From Paenibacillus_AR mesotrionivorans (lineage in GTDB: Bacteria > Bacillota > Bacilli > Paenibacillales > NBRC-103111): DNA of 64,000 nucleotides. Both the position numbers and the translations under genes were made by a program. Location: contig NZ_JBJURJ010000013.1 of assembly GCF_046098205.1 (NCBI RefSeq), forward strand, positions 62,001-126,000, read 5' to 3'. Positions 25,838 through 34,625 of this stretch are shown here, in pieces. Each line of letters starts with the position of its first letter. The first letter of the stretch is position 1. The notes beneath the pieces are model-generated. The model saw nothing but the letters and a program-made list of their open reading frames with translations. It searched no databases and had not been told where the DNA came from.

Positions 25838-26470
25838 TTATTTCACCCGGGCGATAGCGAAGCCGTCGAAGGCCGGCAGCACAGCGCACTCCAGCCGGGA
25901 GTCGTTTGCGATCAGTTGGTTGAACAGCCTGACCTGGGTAGCTGAGCGGCCTTGGCTGGTTTCCTTGAAGGTTTTGCCCCGGAGGAACAGGTTGTCCGCT
26001 GCGATCAGGCCGCCGGAATTGCTGAGGGAAACTGCCAGCTCCAGATATTCGGGATAATTGCCTTTGTCCGCATCAATAAAGATAAAATCGAACCGTCTCC
26101 CCTCCGCCAATAGCTCCTTCATCCGGTCCAGCGCTTCCCCTGTCCGGAACTCTGCCTTCTCCCCCAATCCCGCAAATCCCAGGTTCCGCTGGGCCAAGCG
26201 GGCATATTCCGGCTCCAGCTCCAGGGAGCAAAGACTCCCTCCCTCCGCCAGCCCTCTTGCGATGCAAATGCCGCTATAGCCGCCCAAGGCACCGATTTCC
26301 AGGGCAGCTTTGGCTCCGCTCAGCCGGACCAGGAGGGTTAAGAGCCGCCCGTAGCCGGGAGCTACCGATATATCGTGCACCCCCAGCTCACGGAGGGATT
26401 CCTTCACATGCTCCAGATGGGGGTCTGACGGATACAGGGATTCAATATACGCTTCTTCTTGGGTCATCAT
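25838..26470 (-). CDS. SAM-dependent O-methyltransferase (caffeoyl-CoA OMT-like)
   Basis: The 210-residue protein matches the Methyltransf_3 family: the SAM motif ALEIGALGGYSGICIARGL, SLELEPEYARLAQRNL, the metal-binding FDFIFIDADKGNYPEYLE and AADNLFLRGKTF. Bacterial relatives include catechol methyltransferases and the tRNA wobble-uridine methyltransferase TrmR, so the substrate is open. The ribosome site before the ATG at 26470 is weak (CAGG). It lies alone between two convergent or divergent operons. Confidence 0.88.
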   Translation of the reverse strand: MMTQEEAYIESLYPSDPHLEHVKESLRELGVHDISVAPGYGRLLTLLVRLSGAKAALEIGALGGYSGICIARGLAEGGSLCSLELEPEYARLAQRNLGFAGLGEKAEFRTGEALDRMKELLAEGRRFDFIFIDADKGNYPEYLELAVSLSNSGGLIAADNLFLRGKTFKETSQGRSATQVRLFNQLIANDSRLECAVLPAFDGFAIARVK

Positions 26471-26609
26471 CTTTGTTTATACCTGCCTTCCGGAGGGCGG
26501 TTTGGCATTCAAGCCGTTATCGCCTATACTAAAAGGTATTATACGGACATACCGGGCCGAAAAGCAACGGAGCGGTTGTCCGCTTTATCTGAAATGAGGA
26601 GTCTCTACA

Positions 26610-27761
26610 ATGCCGAAGCTGCAATTAATCGCCACCTGCCCCATGGGTCTGGAGGCTGTTGTCGCCCGGGAGCTGAAGCTCTTGGGTTATGAGGATCAAA
26701 TGACCGAAAACGGCCGTGTCACCTTCACCGGAGATGAATTAGCCATCTGCCGGACCAATCTGTGGCTGCGCACCGCCGACCGGGTGCTCATTAAGATGGG
26801 GGAATTTAAGGCCACCACCTTCGATGAGCTGTTCGAGGGCACCAAGGCCTTGCCTTGGGATCAATGGATTCCGGAGGACGGTGAATTCCCCGCCCAAGGA
26901 CGTTCCCACAAGTCTCAGCTGTCCAGTGTGCCGGCCTGCCAGGGCATCGTCAAGAAGGCCATGGTGGAAAAAATGAAGGAACGTTATCACCGGGAATGGT
27001 TTCCGGAGGATGGCGGCAGATATGTGGCCGAGGTGTCCCTGCTTAACGACATCGCCACCCTGACGCTGGACACCACCGGACCCAGTTTGCATAAACGCGG
27101 CTACCGCAAGCTTGTGACCGAAGCGCCGCTGAAGGAAACTCTGGCCTCCGCCATGATTCTCTTAAGCCGCTGGACACCGGATCGTCCTCTCTATGATCCC
27201 TTCTGCGGCTCGGGCACCATTCCCGTAGAAGCCGCCATGATCGGCTGGAACCTTGCCCCCGGACTGCGCCGGAGCTTCCCTTCCGAAACCTGGCCGGTTA
27301 TCGGGGCCCAGCTGTGGGAGGATGCCCGCAACGAAGCCATCGATTCCGTGCGGGACGATATTCCGCTGCAAATTAGCGGCAGCGACATTGATCCGGACGC
27401 CATCGCCGTAGCCGAAGCCTCCGTGAAGGCTGCCGGCCTCACCGGCGAGATACAGCTGGCCACTCTGCCCGTGGCCAAGGTCCGGCTTACCGGGGATTAC
27501 GGCTGCGTCATCACCAATCCGCCTTACGGCGAACGGATCGGCGATCCCGAGGAAGTCCAGCGGGCTTTGCGGCAGCTGGGCGCACTGACGGCGGGCAACC
27601 CCAGCTGGTCATCCTTTGTGCTGTCCCCCAGCAAACAAATGGACCACTACTTCGGTCGTCCCGCCGGCAAAAAACGCAAGCTCTTCAACGGCCGGATCGA
27701 ATGTGCGCTGCATCAGTATTTGGGCCCCCTGCCTCCCCGCAGCCGGAAGGAGGAACCGTAA
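26610..27761 (+). CDS. THUMP-domain class I RNA methyltransferase (RlmL/YpsC family)
   Basis: The 383-residue protein begins LQLIATCPMGLEAVVARELK (ferredoxin-like/THUMP RNA-binding part, to about 160), followed by a Rossmann methyltransferase with YDPFCGSGTIPVEAA as SAM-binding loop and TNPPYGERIG as catalytic NPPY, the signature of enzymes making N2-methylguanosine. The likely target is 23S rRNA, by analogy with RlmL. ATG follows GAGGAG. The topoisomerase III gene starts at the very next base after its stop, so the two form an operon. Confidence 0.92.
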   Translation: MPKLQLIATCPMGLEAVVARELKLLGYEDQMTENGRVTFTGDELAICRTNLWLRTADRVLIKMGEFKATTFDELFEGTKALPWDQWIPEDGEFPAQGRSHKSQLSSVPACQGIVKKAMVEKMKERYHREWFPEDGGRYVAEVSLLNDIATLTLDTTGPSLHKRGYRKLVTEAPLKETLASAMILLSRWTPDRPLYDPFCGSGTIPVEAAMIGWNLAPGLRRSFPSETWPVIGAQLWEDARNEAIDSVRDDIPLQISGSDIDPDAIAVAEASVKAAGLTGEIQLATLPVAKVRLTGDYGCVITNPPYGERIGDPEEVQRALRQLGALTAGNPSWSSFVLSPSKQMDHYFGRPAGKKRKLFNGRIECALHQYLGPLPPRSRKEEP

Positions 27762-29936
27762 ATGAAAACCTTAGTGTTGGCCGAAAAGCCCAGTGTCGCC
27801 AGGGAATTAGCCCGTGTACTGGGTGCCGGGCAGAAGCATAAAAGCCATATGGAAGGCCCCAAATATGTGGTCACCTGGGCGTTGGGGCATCTGGTGGAGC
27901 TGGCAGAGCCGGAGGATTATGACCCCAAGTATAAAACCTGGAATCTGGAGGATCTGCCCATCATCCCTCCCAAGATGCGATTGAAGGTGATCAAGGAAAG
28001 CTCCCACCAGTTTCGGGCCATCGAGCAGCTGTGCAAACGCCCTGATCTATCGGAGCTGGTCATTGCCACCGATGCGGGCCGGGAAGGGGAGCTTGTGGCC
28101 CGCTGGATCATGGAGCTGGTGCGCTGGAGGAAGCCCTTCAAGCGCCTGTGGATCTCCTCACAGACGGACCAGGCCATCCGGGAGGGGTTTGCCCGGCTGA
28201 AGCCCGGGCAGGACTATGACCGGCTGTACCAATCCGCCGTCTGCCGGGCGGAGGCCGACTGGCTCATCGGCCTCAATGTGACCCGTGCGCTGACCAGCAA
28301 GTACAGCGCCCAATTGGCGGCAGGCCGGGTACAAACCCCGACGCTGCAGCTGATGTCGGAGCGGGATAAGGAAATCCGCGCCTTCCGCCCGGTGGACTAT
28401 TGGCTGGTTCAGGCGGATTTCGGCAGCTTCCAGGCACAGTGGCGCGCGGACAAAAGCGGCGAAGCGCGGCTCTGGAAGCGCGAGGACGCCCAGGATCTGA
28501 TACGGCGGATGTCGGCAGCCAAAACAGCCCGTGTCCTGCAGGTGAAGCGGGCCGACAAAAGCATCCCCCAGCCCTTGGCTTACGACCTGACGGAGCTCCA
28601 GCGGGACGCCAACAAACGGTACGGCTTCTCCGCCAAACAAACCTCCTCCCTGCTGCAGCGCTTGTATGAGCAGCATAAGCTGGTCACCTATCCCCGGACG
28701 GACTCCCGGCATTTGACCCAGGATATGGTGCCCACGCTGAAGGGCAGGCTGCAAAGCGTGGCGGTTGGACCATATGCGGCTTTGGCGCGGCAGATTCTCA
28801 AGGCGCCGCTTGCCGTCACCAAACGCTTTGTGGATGACAGCAAGGTGACAGATCACCATGCCATCATCCCGACGGAGCAATTCAATAATCTCACCGCTCT
28901 CTCCAATGAGGAGCGCAAGCTCTATGATCTCATCGTACGCCGTTTCCTGGCGTTGTTCCTGCGCCCCTGCGTGTTCCAGCAGGCAAACGTAACCGTGGAG
29001 CTGGCAGGCGAGAAATTTGTTGCCACGGGAGCCATCATGAAGGAGCAGGGCTGGAAGGAAGCCTACGGGCTGACGGACACGGCGGATCCCGACGAGGAGG
29101 AGAACAGTGCGGAGGATACCCTGGCCCAGCAGCGTCTGCCTGAGCTCAAGGATGGGGATTCCCTGCCACTGAAGCAGGCCAAGGAGCTGTCCCGGCAGAC
29201 CAAACCGCCGGCCCGCTACACCGAAGCCTCCCTGCTTACCGCCATGGAGAAGCATAAGCTGGGTACTCCCGCCACCCGGGCGGACATTATCGAGAAGCTG
29301 GTGAAAACCGATACCATCGAACGCCAGGGCAATGCCCTGCAGCCCACGGGCAAGGGCAAACAGCTCATCGAGCTTGCGTCGCCGGAGCTGCGTTCCCCCG
29401 AGCTTACCGCCCGCTGGGAGGGTGAGTTGGAGCGGATCGCCTTGGGCAAGGGCAGCATGGAGCAGTTCCTGGCCTCCATCCGCAAGCAGGCAGCGCAGCT
29501 GGTGGGTCAGGTAGTTGCAAGCTCCACCGAATACAAGCCCCACAACCTCACCACCAGCAAATGCCCGGATTGCGGCAAGCTGCTGCAGGAGATCAAGGGC
29601 AAACGCGGGCTTATGCTGGTCTGCAGCGACCGGGAATGCGGCTACCGCCGTGCCGGTGAGCCTCAGCTTACCAACCACCGCTGTCCCCAATGCCACAAGA
29701 AGATGGAGCTGCGGGAGGGCAAAGCCGGCAAGTTCTTCCAGTGCCGCCGCTGCAATGTGGTGGAGAAGCTGGAGGATTCCGGCGCAAGCGGTGGCGGTGG
29801 TGGCGGCGGGCCTAAAGGCGGACGTAAGGGCGCAGCCCGGGCCAACAAACAGGCGGTGGAGCAATACAGCGACAACGTCAGCCTGAATTCCGGCCTGGCG
29901 GACGCTCTGAAGGCCGCCTTGGAAAAGAAAGAATAG
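27762..29936 (+). CDS. topB: DNA topoisomerase III
   Basis: The 724-residue type IA topoisomerase has a Toprim domain (MKTLVLAEKPSVARELARVLG, then VIATDAGREGELVARW), the central gate domains and the active-site Tyr in LVTYPRTDSRHLT (Y310). After about residue 600 come zinc-ribbon-like elements (CPDCGKLL...CSDRECGY and CPQCHKKM...CRRCNV), then a Gly-rich Lys/Arg tail. It relaxes negative supercoils and decatenates DNA. The ATG abuts the methyltransferase stop and follows AGGAGG. The terminator at 29994-30037 ends the operon. Length and motifs are complete. Confidence 0.96.
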   Translation: MKTLVLAEKPSVARELARVLGAGQKHKSHMEGPKYVVTWALGHLVELAEPEDYDPKYKTWNLEDLPIIPPKMRLKVIKESSHQFRAIEQLCKRPDLSELVIATDAGREGELVARWIMELVRWRKPFKRLWISSQTDQAIREGFARLKPGQDYDRLYQSAVCRAEADWLIGLNVTRALTSKYSAQLAAGRVQTPTLQLMSERDKEIRAFRPVDYWLVQADFGSFQAQWRADKSGEARLWKREDAQDLIRRMSAAKTARVLQVKRADKSIPQPLAYDLTELQRDANKRYGFSAKQTSSLLQRLYEQHKLVTYPRTDSRHLTQDMVPTLKGRLQSVAVGPYAALARQILKAPLAVTKRFVDDSKVTDHHAIIPTEQFNNLTALSNEERKLYDLIVRRFLALFLRPCVFQQANVTVELAGEKFVATGAIMKEQGWKEAYGLTDTADPDEEENSAEDTLAQQRLPELKDGDSLPLKQAKELSRQTKPPARYTEASLLTAMEKHKLGTPATRADIIEKLVKTDTIERQGNALQPTGKGKQLIELASPELRSPELTARWEGELERIALGKGSMEQFLASIRKQAAQLVGQVVASSTEYKPHNLTTSKCPDCGKLLQEIKGKRGLMLVCSDRECGYRRAGEPQLTNHRCPQCHKKMELREGKAGKFFQCRRCNVVEKLEDSGASGGGGGGGPKGGRKGAARANKQAVEQYSDNVSLNSGLADALKAALEKKE

Positions 29937-29993
29937 ACGCATCCCTTTAGGGAAAGCGCCCTGTTCACTCAATATGCAGAAGCTGTGGGATTA

Positions 29994-30037
29994 GGGGTGT
30001 GAGCAAACTCAAGCGGGTTTGTTTACACCCTGTTTTT
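29994..30037. terminator. Terminator downstream of topB
   Basis: GGGTGTGAGCAAAC pairs with GTTTGTTTACACCC (one mismatch) and is followed by TGTTTTTT. It reaches into the last codons of the convergent K+ channel gene. Confidence 0.75.
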
Positions 30038-31066
30038 TACCTTTTCAAAAACCTCCGCCGTACAAATGACAAACAGCCGCGATTCCTCGGGAATCGGCTC
30101 ATTCAGACGCTGGTTGATATTGAGATGGACACCGTCGGATATCAGCGTGGCCCCCTGGTTTAGCAGGTCCTCGAAGGCATGGCGGAAGGTCAGCCAATGG
30201 GGCTTTTTGCATACCTCATACAGGTCCTCCCCCTCATCGCGGGTCAGCAGCTGGTTAAAAATAGAGGTTGTCCCCGGGTTAAAGGCGGAGCGCACGGCCA
30301 TATGGGAGATTGTTTCATTGCCGAACACAAAATCATCGATTTTTACATGCTTGAAGCTGCCCAGATTATGCCGGTCCCGAATTTCGGCGATGGAATAGAC
30401 GTGGGCGTAATTCCGCTCAATGGCGGTGGCTACCAGCAGCGTTTTGCCGTCAATGAAGGCCGGATCAGTGATGATCTGCGCACCGGGCCCTTGGCCCATG
30501 GTATCATCCGAAAAAATAAACACTGCCCGCGCCTCACCCAGATTCGCCATCTCCAGCGTTTCCTCCCGGACGGGATTTCCTTTTATGTAATGGACCTGCG
30601 GATGGTAGGAGGGCGTTTTGGGCAGCTGCGCAATCAGCACCACCTCCGCGGCAGGATCGGTTCTGAAAATTTCCTCGATGGTATGCTCCGCCTGCCTGTT
30701 CCAGTCAATGATGACAAAATGACCCCGGCCGGTATACTTCAATTTGCCCTCCTCCTTCTTCCGCTGATAGATAAACAGCTTGTCCACCACCTTGCTGATG
30801 GCAATGGAAATCAAGCCGATCCCAAATACGTACAGCACCACACCCAGACATTTTCCCGGGACGGTATGCGGATAAAAATCCCCGTAGCCCACTGTGGTTA
30901 CCGTGGTCATCACCCACCAAAAGCCATTAAACGGATTTCCGAATGTATCCGGTTCCAGCCAGTAGGCCAGAAAGGAGCTGACTAGAATAAAGATACCGCC
31001 GAATGCGATAATATGACCGCTTTTCATCCGGATCATCTGCCAAAAAAACTTGCTGAAGAAAAACAT
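30023..31066 (-). CDS. Ion channel with RCK/TrkA-N domain (YugO-like K+ channel)
   Basis: A 347-residue two-helix channel: helix 1 (IIAFGGIFILVSSFLAYWL), the pore and selectivity filter TTVGYGDFYP, helix 2 (VVLYVFGIGLISIAISKVV), then a cytosolic regulatory domain (GHFVIIDWNRQAEHTIEEI, ARAVFIFSDD). The TVGYGD filter is the K+ signature. The B. subtilis relative YugO carries potassium signals in biofilms; the same role here is inference. The nucleotide-binding Gly motif of the RCK domain is degenerate (IIDWN). The ATG at 31066 follows GGGAGGGGATCCGT. Confidence 0.9.
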   Translation of the reverse strand: MFFFSKFFWQMIRMKSGHIIAFGGIFILVSSFLAYWLEPDTFGNPFNGFWWVMTTVTTVGYGDFYPHTVPGKCLGVVLYVFGIGLISIAISKVVDKLFIYQRKKEEGKLKYTGRGHFVIIDWNRQAEHTIEEIFRTDPAAEVVLIAQLPKTPSYHPQVHYIKGNPVREETLEMANLGEARAVFIFSDDTMGQGPGAQIITDPAFIDGKTLLVATAIERNYAHVYSIAEIRDRHNLGSFKHVKIDDFVFGNETISHMAVRSAFNPGTTSIFNQLLTRDEGEDLYEVCKKPHWLTFRHAFEDLLNQGATLISDGVHLNINQRLNEPIPEESRLFVICTAEVFEKVKNRV

Positions 31067-31107
31067 ACGGATCCCCTCCCGGCATAAACCGGCATTCCCC
31101 GGCCAAC

Positions 31108-31133
31108 AAAAAAAGCCCTTCTTCGGGAAAGGC
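31108..31133 (-). terminator. Minus-strand terminator upstream of the K+ channel
   Basis: On the minus strand GCCTTTC-CCGAA-GAAGGGC is followed by seven T (31114-31108). It separates the short peptide ORF at 31185-31247 from the channel gene, so something upstream must be transcribed and ended here. Confidence 0.8.
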
Positions 31134-31184
31134 CTGTAAAGCTTGTGCCGCCATTATGTGTCGGTGTCGGTTAGAAAATCATCT

Positions 31185-31247
31185 TTAAAACGGAATGCAG
31201 GGCTGTTGAAGCAGCTTACGGAAAATGCCTTTAATGCGCTTTGCCAC
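31185..31247 (-). CDS. Possible 20-residue cationic peptide gene
   Basis: On the minus strand AGGAGG lies seven bases before a GTG that opens a 20-codon frame (MAKRIKGIFRKLLQQPCIPF) ending in TAA. The peptide has five Lys/Arg in its first 11 residues, is amphipathic as a helix and ends with a single Cys and a hydrophobic tail. It is followed 52 bases later by a strong terminator, giving a complete mini-transcript between the MFS and channel genes. It could be a secreted or membrane-active peptide, a signal, a leader or a small regulatory RNA with a short ORF. No family is recognised. Confidence 0.45.
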   Translation of the reverse strand: MAKRIKGIFRKLLQQPCIPF

Positions 31248-31334
31248 GTTTCTTCCTCCTAATCCTTCAAGCAGGTAAACCAAAATGCGTCTCCAAAAGC
31301 AAGCGTACCACAAAATCGACCGTTTGTGACCGTA

Positions 31335-31350
31335 TTTACAAATTTGTAAA
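31335..31350. promoter_or_regulatory. 16-bp perfect palindrome
   Basis: TTTACAAATTTGTAAA is self-complementary and overlaps the last codons of the MFS gene, upstream of the short peptide ORF and K+ channel on the minus strand. It may be an operator for a dimeric regulator. Confidence 0.35.
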
Positions 31351-32595
31351 CATTTTTTTTCTTTGAAATACCCTCTGACCGTAGGAATAAAAGCCTGCGC
31401 CGAAAACGGGGACAGCCGCCATCAGCGTAAACAGCACGGAGCCGTTCCAGACGTCCAGCATCCAGCCGCCAATAAAGGGGCCCAGGAAATGTCCGAGATT
31501 ATTAAAGGACTGGGCACCGTAATAGGTTCCCCGGAGCCCATCGGGGGCAAGGCCGTCAATCAGCAGATTGGTGGAGGGGAAGGTCAGAATTTCCCCCAGG
31601 GTAAAGACGATCATAGCCGCTACGAACAGAACCCACCCGTCTGCCGCAGCATACCCCAGGTTGCCAAGCACATACATGCCGCTGCCCACGGCAATGGAAA
31701 CGATAGGCTTGTGCTTCTCCATCCAGCGGGACAGGGGCACCTGCAGCAGCACCACCACAATGGCGTTGATGCTCATCAGCACGGCGAACAGATTAATCCC
31801 CTCATTCAGCCCCTTAAGCTCAATATACTGGGACAAGGTGACGCCCATTTGGGAATAGCTGATGCCTCCCATCACACCGCCCGCCAGATACCAGCGGAAG
31901 ACTGTATCCTTGCGGATGACCCGCCAGGCCGACCCGATGGACACCTGCTCCTTCTTATCCCCTTCAATATCGCGGATGCCGAAACGCCGGAGAAGAGCGT
32001 ACAGCACAATGGCATAAAACAGATAGATGCAGCCGGTAATGATAAAGGGCAGCCGGCCCGACATCATGCCGAACAAGGCACCCAGGAGCGGTCCGACGGA
32101 CACCCCGATATTGATGCACAGATAACGCAGGGAAAATACCCGGAACCGCTTCTCCCGCGGAGTCAGGTCGGCCATAAGCGCCTGGGAGACCGGCTCATAG
32201 AAGGAGCGGCACAGGCCGTTTAAGAGATTCAGAGCCAGGAACATCCAGGTGGCCGTCGCCAGACCAAAGCCGATGAACACCGCTCCCCAGAGGTATAAAG
32301 CGCCCATCATCACCCGCTTGCGCCCGAAGGCATCGGACAAAGCGCCGCCGAAGAAACCGCCCACCATCCCGGCGAGGGCCCCCGCTCCGCTGACGAAGCC
32401 GATCATAATGGGATTCATATCCGTATTTTTGGCCAGGTATAGAGCGAGAAAAGGCAAACTCATGGAAGAGCCTGCTCTAGCCAGGATGGTGCCCAGCAAT
32501 ATGGAATGCACAATCGGATGATAATCCTTGGTGAACGCTCGCGCGGCATTCATTCTGCGCTTGAAATATGACGTGGTATAAGCTGGCTGCGGCAT
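31336..32595 (-). CDS. MFS transporter (MdtG/YttB-like)
   Basis: A 419-residue, 12-helix major facilitator with a 30-residue cytosolic start, loop motif GGALSDAFGRKRVMMGALYLW between helices 2 and 3, and LCRSFYEPVSQALMADLTPREKRF before helix 5, typical of multidrug efflux members. A central cytosolic loop (IEGDKKEQVSIGSAWRVIRKD) joins the halves. The ATG at 32595 follows GGAAGG. It stands alone; substrate unknown. Its 3' end carries the palindrome at 31335-31350. Confidence 0.9.
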   Translation of the reverse strand: MPQPAYTTSYFKRRMNAARAFTKDYHPIVHSILLGTILARAGSSMSLPFLALYLAKNTDMNPIMIGFVSGAGALAGMVGGFFGGALSDAFGRKRVMMGALYLWGAVFIGFGLATATWMFLALNLLNGLCRSFYEPVSQALMADLTPREKRFRVFSLRYLCINIGVSVGPLLGALFGMMSGRLPFIITGCIYLFYAIVLYALLRRFGIRDIEGDKKEQVSIGSAWRVIRKDTVFRWYLAGGVMGGISYSQMGVTLSQYIELKGLNEGINLFAVLMSINAIVVVLLQVPLSRWMEKHKPIVSIAVGSGMYVLGNLGYAAADGWVLFVAAMIVFTLGEILTFPSTNLLIDGLAPDGLRGTYYGAQSFNNLGHFLGPFIGGWMLDVWNGSVLFTLMAAVPVFGAGFYSYGQRVFQRKKMFTNL

Positions 32596-32696
32596 GGTCT
32601 TAGGTCCTTCCCGTTTGCGGCTAAAAAATTCTGGACAAATGCAATTTTCTGCCCATTATACCGGAACCGGAGCGGCTTGCCTATCCCTTTTTTCCC

Positions 32697-33512
32697 TTAC
32701 CCGTTGGGAAGCGTAATCATTTGGTAGACCGTTCTTCTGTCGCCGGGCAGCTTGAACTGCCCCAGCTTCAGCTGGGAGGAGCCGTCCCCGTCCAGAAAAA
32801 TACCATCGTCCAGCTTGCCGGGAGCCACGGTTTGTTTGATAGCCGTGCGGAATTCCGGGCCGGTGCACAGCCCGTCCGACAGCAGGAGCCATACCTGCCG
32901 GTCCGTATCGTAGACCATTGCGGAGCGCAGCCGCTTTTCCTCCATCACCGGGAATTCCTCCAGAAGCGCCTGCTCCTGCCAATACTTCTCATTGTGCAGC
33001 CCCATGCTGACGCCTCCTTGCGCCCAGTAACGGGAGCGGTCGGTTACCATAAGCTCCTCCGCCCTGTCCGTCACCTGAACGGACAGGCCTCCGGTCACCC
33101 CGTCCCATACCAGCGTCCCGCGGGGACGGTCAATGTTAAACCAGCCGGAGCCGTAATCCCCCGGTGCTCCTTTGACAGGCCGGTCATTGGTCACTGCAAT
33201 GCTCAGCAGCTGCTCCTCCCAGAAGAAGCCTCCGTTTATTCCGTCCGCAGGGTCATCTGTCACATTGGTCTCTATGGCCTTGAGCCCGATTTTGTTGGGA
33301 GAAGCCCTAACCGCATGGAGAACGACCCCGTTATCCGCATGCAGCCTACGGTAGCCTCTGGCCGCAAGCCCGTCCGGCTTCGACATCAGAATCCACCCTA
33401 GCCAAACCGTCATCAAAAATGATAGAATAGCAATTCCCGCCAAAAAAAACGTGTAGCCCGGGTACTTGGGAAGCTTCAGTAGCGGCCGTTTTCCGGAGAG
33501 CTGGATGTTCAC
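32697..33512 (-). CDS. Phosphodiester glycosidase family protein (NAGPA domain), membrane-anchored
   Basis: About 271 residues: one N-terminal membrane helix (FFLAGIAILSFLMTVWLGWILM) and an outside domain with the NAGPA hallmarks GINGGFF, GGVSMG and GIFLDGDGSSQL. Human NAGPA trims phosphodiester-linked sugars from glycoproteins; bacterial members are thought to act on wall teichoic acid or exopolysaccharide. I chose the GTG at 33512, eight bases after GGAGG; an ATG at 33527 would overlap that ribosome site. Family good, substrate unknown. Confidence 0.8.
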   Translation of the reverse strand: MNIQLSGKRPLLKLPKYPGYTFFLAGIAILSFLMTVWLGWILMSKPDGLAARGYRRLHADNGVVLHAVRASPNKIGLKAIETNVTDDPADGINGGFFWEEQLLSIAVTNDRPVKGAPGDYGSGWFNIDRPRGTLVWDGVTGGLSVQVTDRAEELMVTDRSRYWAQGGVSMGLHNEKYWQEQALLEEFPVMEEKRLRSAMVYDTDRQVWLLLSDGLCTGPEFRTAIKQTVAPGKLDDGIFLDGDGSSQLKLGQFKLPGDRRTVYQMITLPNG

Positions 33513-33725
33513 GTGGGTTACCTCCATAGGATCGCGAAGTCTCTAAATCTATTGATCCTAGTATACAACAGCCGCTTCCAGATTATGACTAGGAAGTTTC
33601 CGGATGAAAAACGTTTTGCCCTTGTGCACACTTTCACGATGGGGGAAACACTGTTTCTCTAGACCCACACGAGTTTGGTCGGGTAAGATAAAAGCATTCC
33701 ATTGTTCAGCTTGGAGGTCACTGTT

Positions 33726-34619
33726 TTGGAAACCTATGAAAAGTTAAAAGAAAGTGAAAAGGGCGCGTGGGTCAGCATCTTCGCGTATATCATGCTGTCC
33801 GTGATCAAAACGGCCATCGGATATTGGAGCGGGTCCGAGGCGCTGACAGCCGACGGCTTCAACAATGCCACCGACATTATCCTGTCCTTGGCGGTGCTGG
33901 TCGGCCTGAAAATTTCCCGCAAGCCCCCGGATCAGGACCATACATACGGTCACTTCCGGGCAGAGTCCATCAGCTCGCTGGTCGCCTCCTTCATAATGAT
34001 TACCGTAGCCCTGCAGGTTATGGTGCAGGCCGGGCGCAATCTGATGGCCCACACCTACGATACCCCGGATATTTGGGCCTCCTGGATCGCATTGGCGTCA
34101 GCCGCTGTCATGTACGGCGTTTATTCATACAATAAAAAACTCGCCGCCAGATCGGGCAGCGAGTCGTTGATGGCAGCCGCCAAGGACAATCTGTCGGATG
34201 CCATGGTCAGCTTGGGGGTTGTGGTGGGTGTAGCCGGCTCCCATCTGGGACTGCCGTGGCTGGACCCGGTAGCCGCCCTGGTGGTCGGCGTCATGATTGC
34301 CAAAACGGCAGTGGAGATTTTCAAAACAGCCGCCTACAACCTGACCGACGGCTTTGACGAGAACGAGCTGGACTCCTTCCGCCAAACTGCCGCCGCTACA
34401 CCGGGTGTGCTGGATATCAAGGATATTAAAGCCCGGTTCCTCGGCAGCAATGTGATGGTAGATATGGTGGTGCTGGTGAACCCGCAATTAAGCGTGGCCC
34501 AAAGCCATGATATCTCCGATGAAATAGAACGGCGGATGCTGGAGGAGCACCGGATCTTTAATGCCCATGTCCATATCGAACCCCACGATGAGGATGACGA
34601 AAAGCACTGCTACGTTTAA
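33726..34619 (+). CDS. Cation diffusion facilitator (MneS/MneP-like metal exporter)
   Basis: A 297-residue CDF protein with six helices; metal-site residues appear in ALTADGFNNATDIILS (helix 2) and helix 5 (AAAKDNLSDAMVSLGVVVG), with the family loop KPPDQDHTYGHFRAESISSL. The C-terminal 90 residues form the cytosolic dimer domain (VLDIKDIKARFLGSNVMVDMVV). It closely recalls the B. subtilis manganese exporters MneP and MneS. It would export Mn2+ (or Zn2+) using protons. The TTG at 33726 is nine bases after GGAGG. No riboswitch is seen in its leader, unlike the TerC gene of this window. Confidence 0.9.
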   Translation: METYEKLKESEKGAWVSIFAYIMLSVIKTAIGYWSGSEALTADGFNNATDIILSLAVLVGLKISRKPPDQDHTYGHFRAESISSLVASFIMITVALQVMVQAGRNLMAHTYDTPDIWASWIALASAAVMYGVYSYNKKLAARSGSESLMAAAKDNLSDAMVSLGVVVGVAGSHLGLPWLDPVAALVVGVMIAKTAVEIFKTAAYNLTDGFDENELDSFRQTAAATPGVLDIKDIKARFLGSNVMVDMVVLVNPQLSVAQSHDISDEIERRMLEEHRIFNAHVHIEPHDEDDEKHCYV

Positions 34620-34625
34620 AAGGAT

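Noticed and set aside
28158..29972. 604-codon open frame on the minus strand opposite topB
   Set aside because: It mirrors topB over its length, has no ribosome site and reads as low-complexity Leu/Gln/Gly protein; GC-rich codon bias of topB keeps the antisense frame open.
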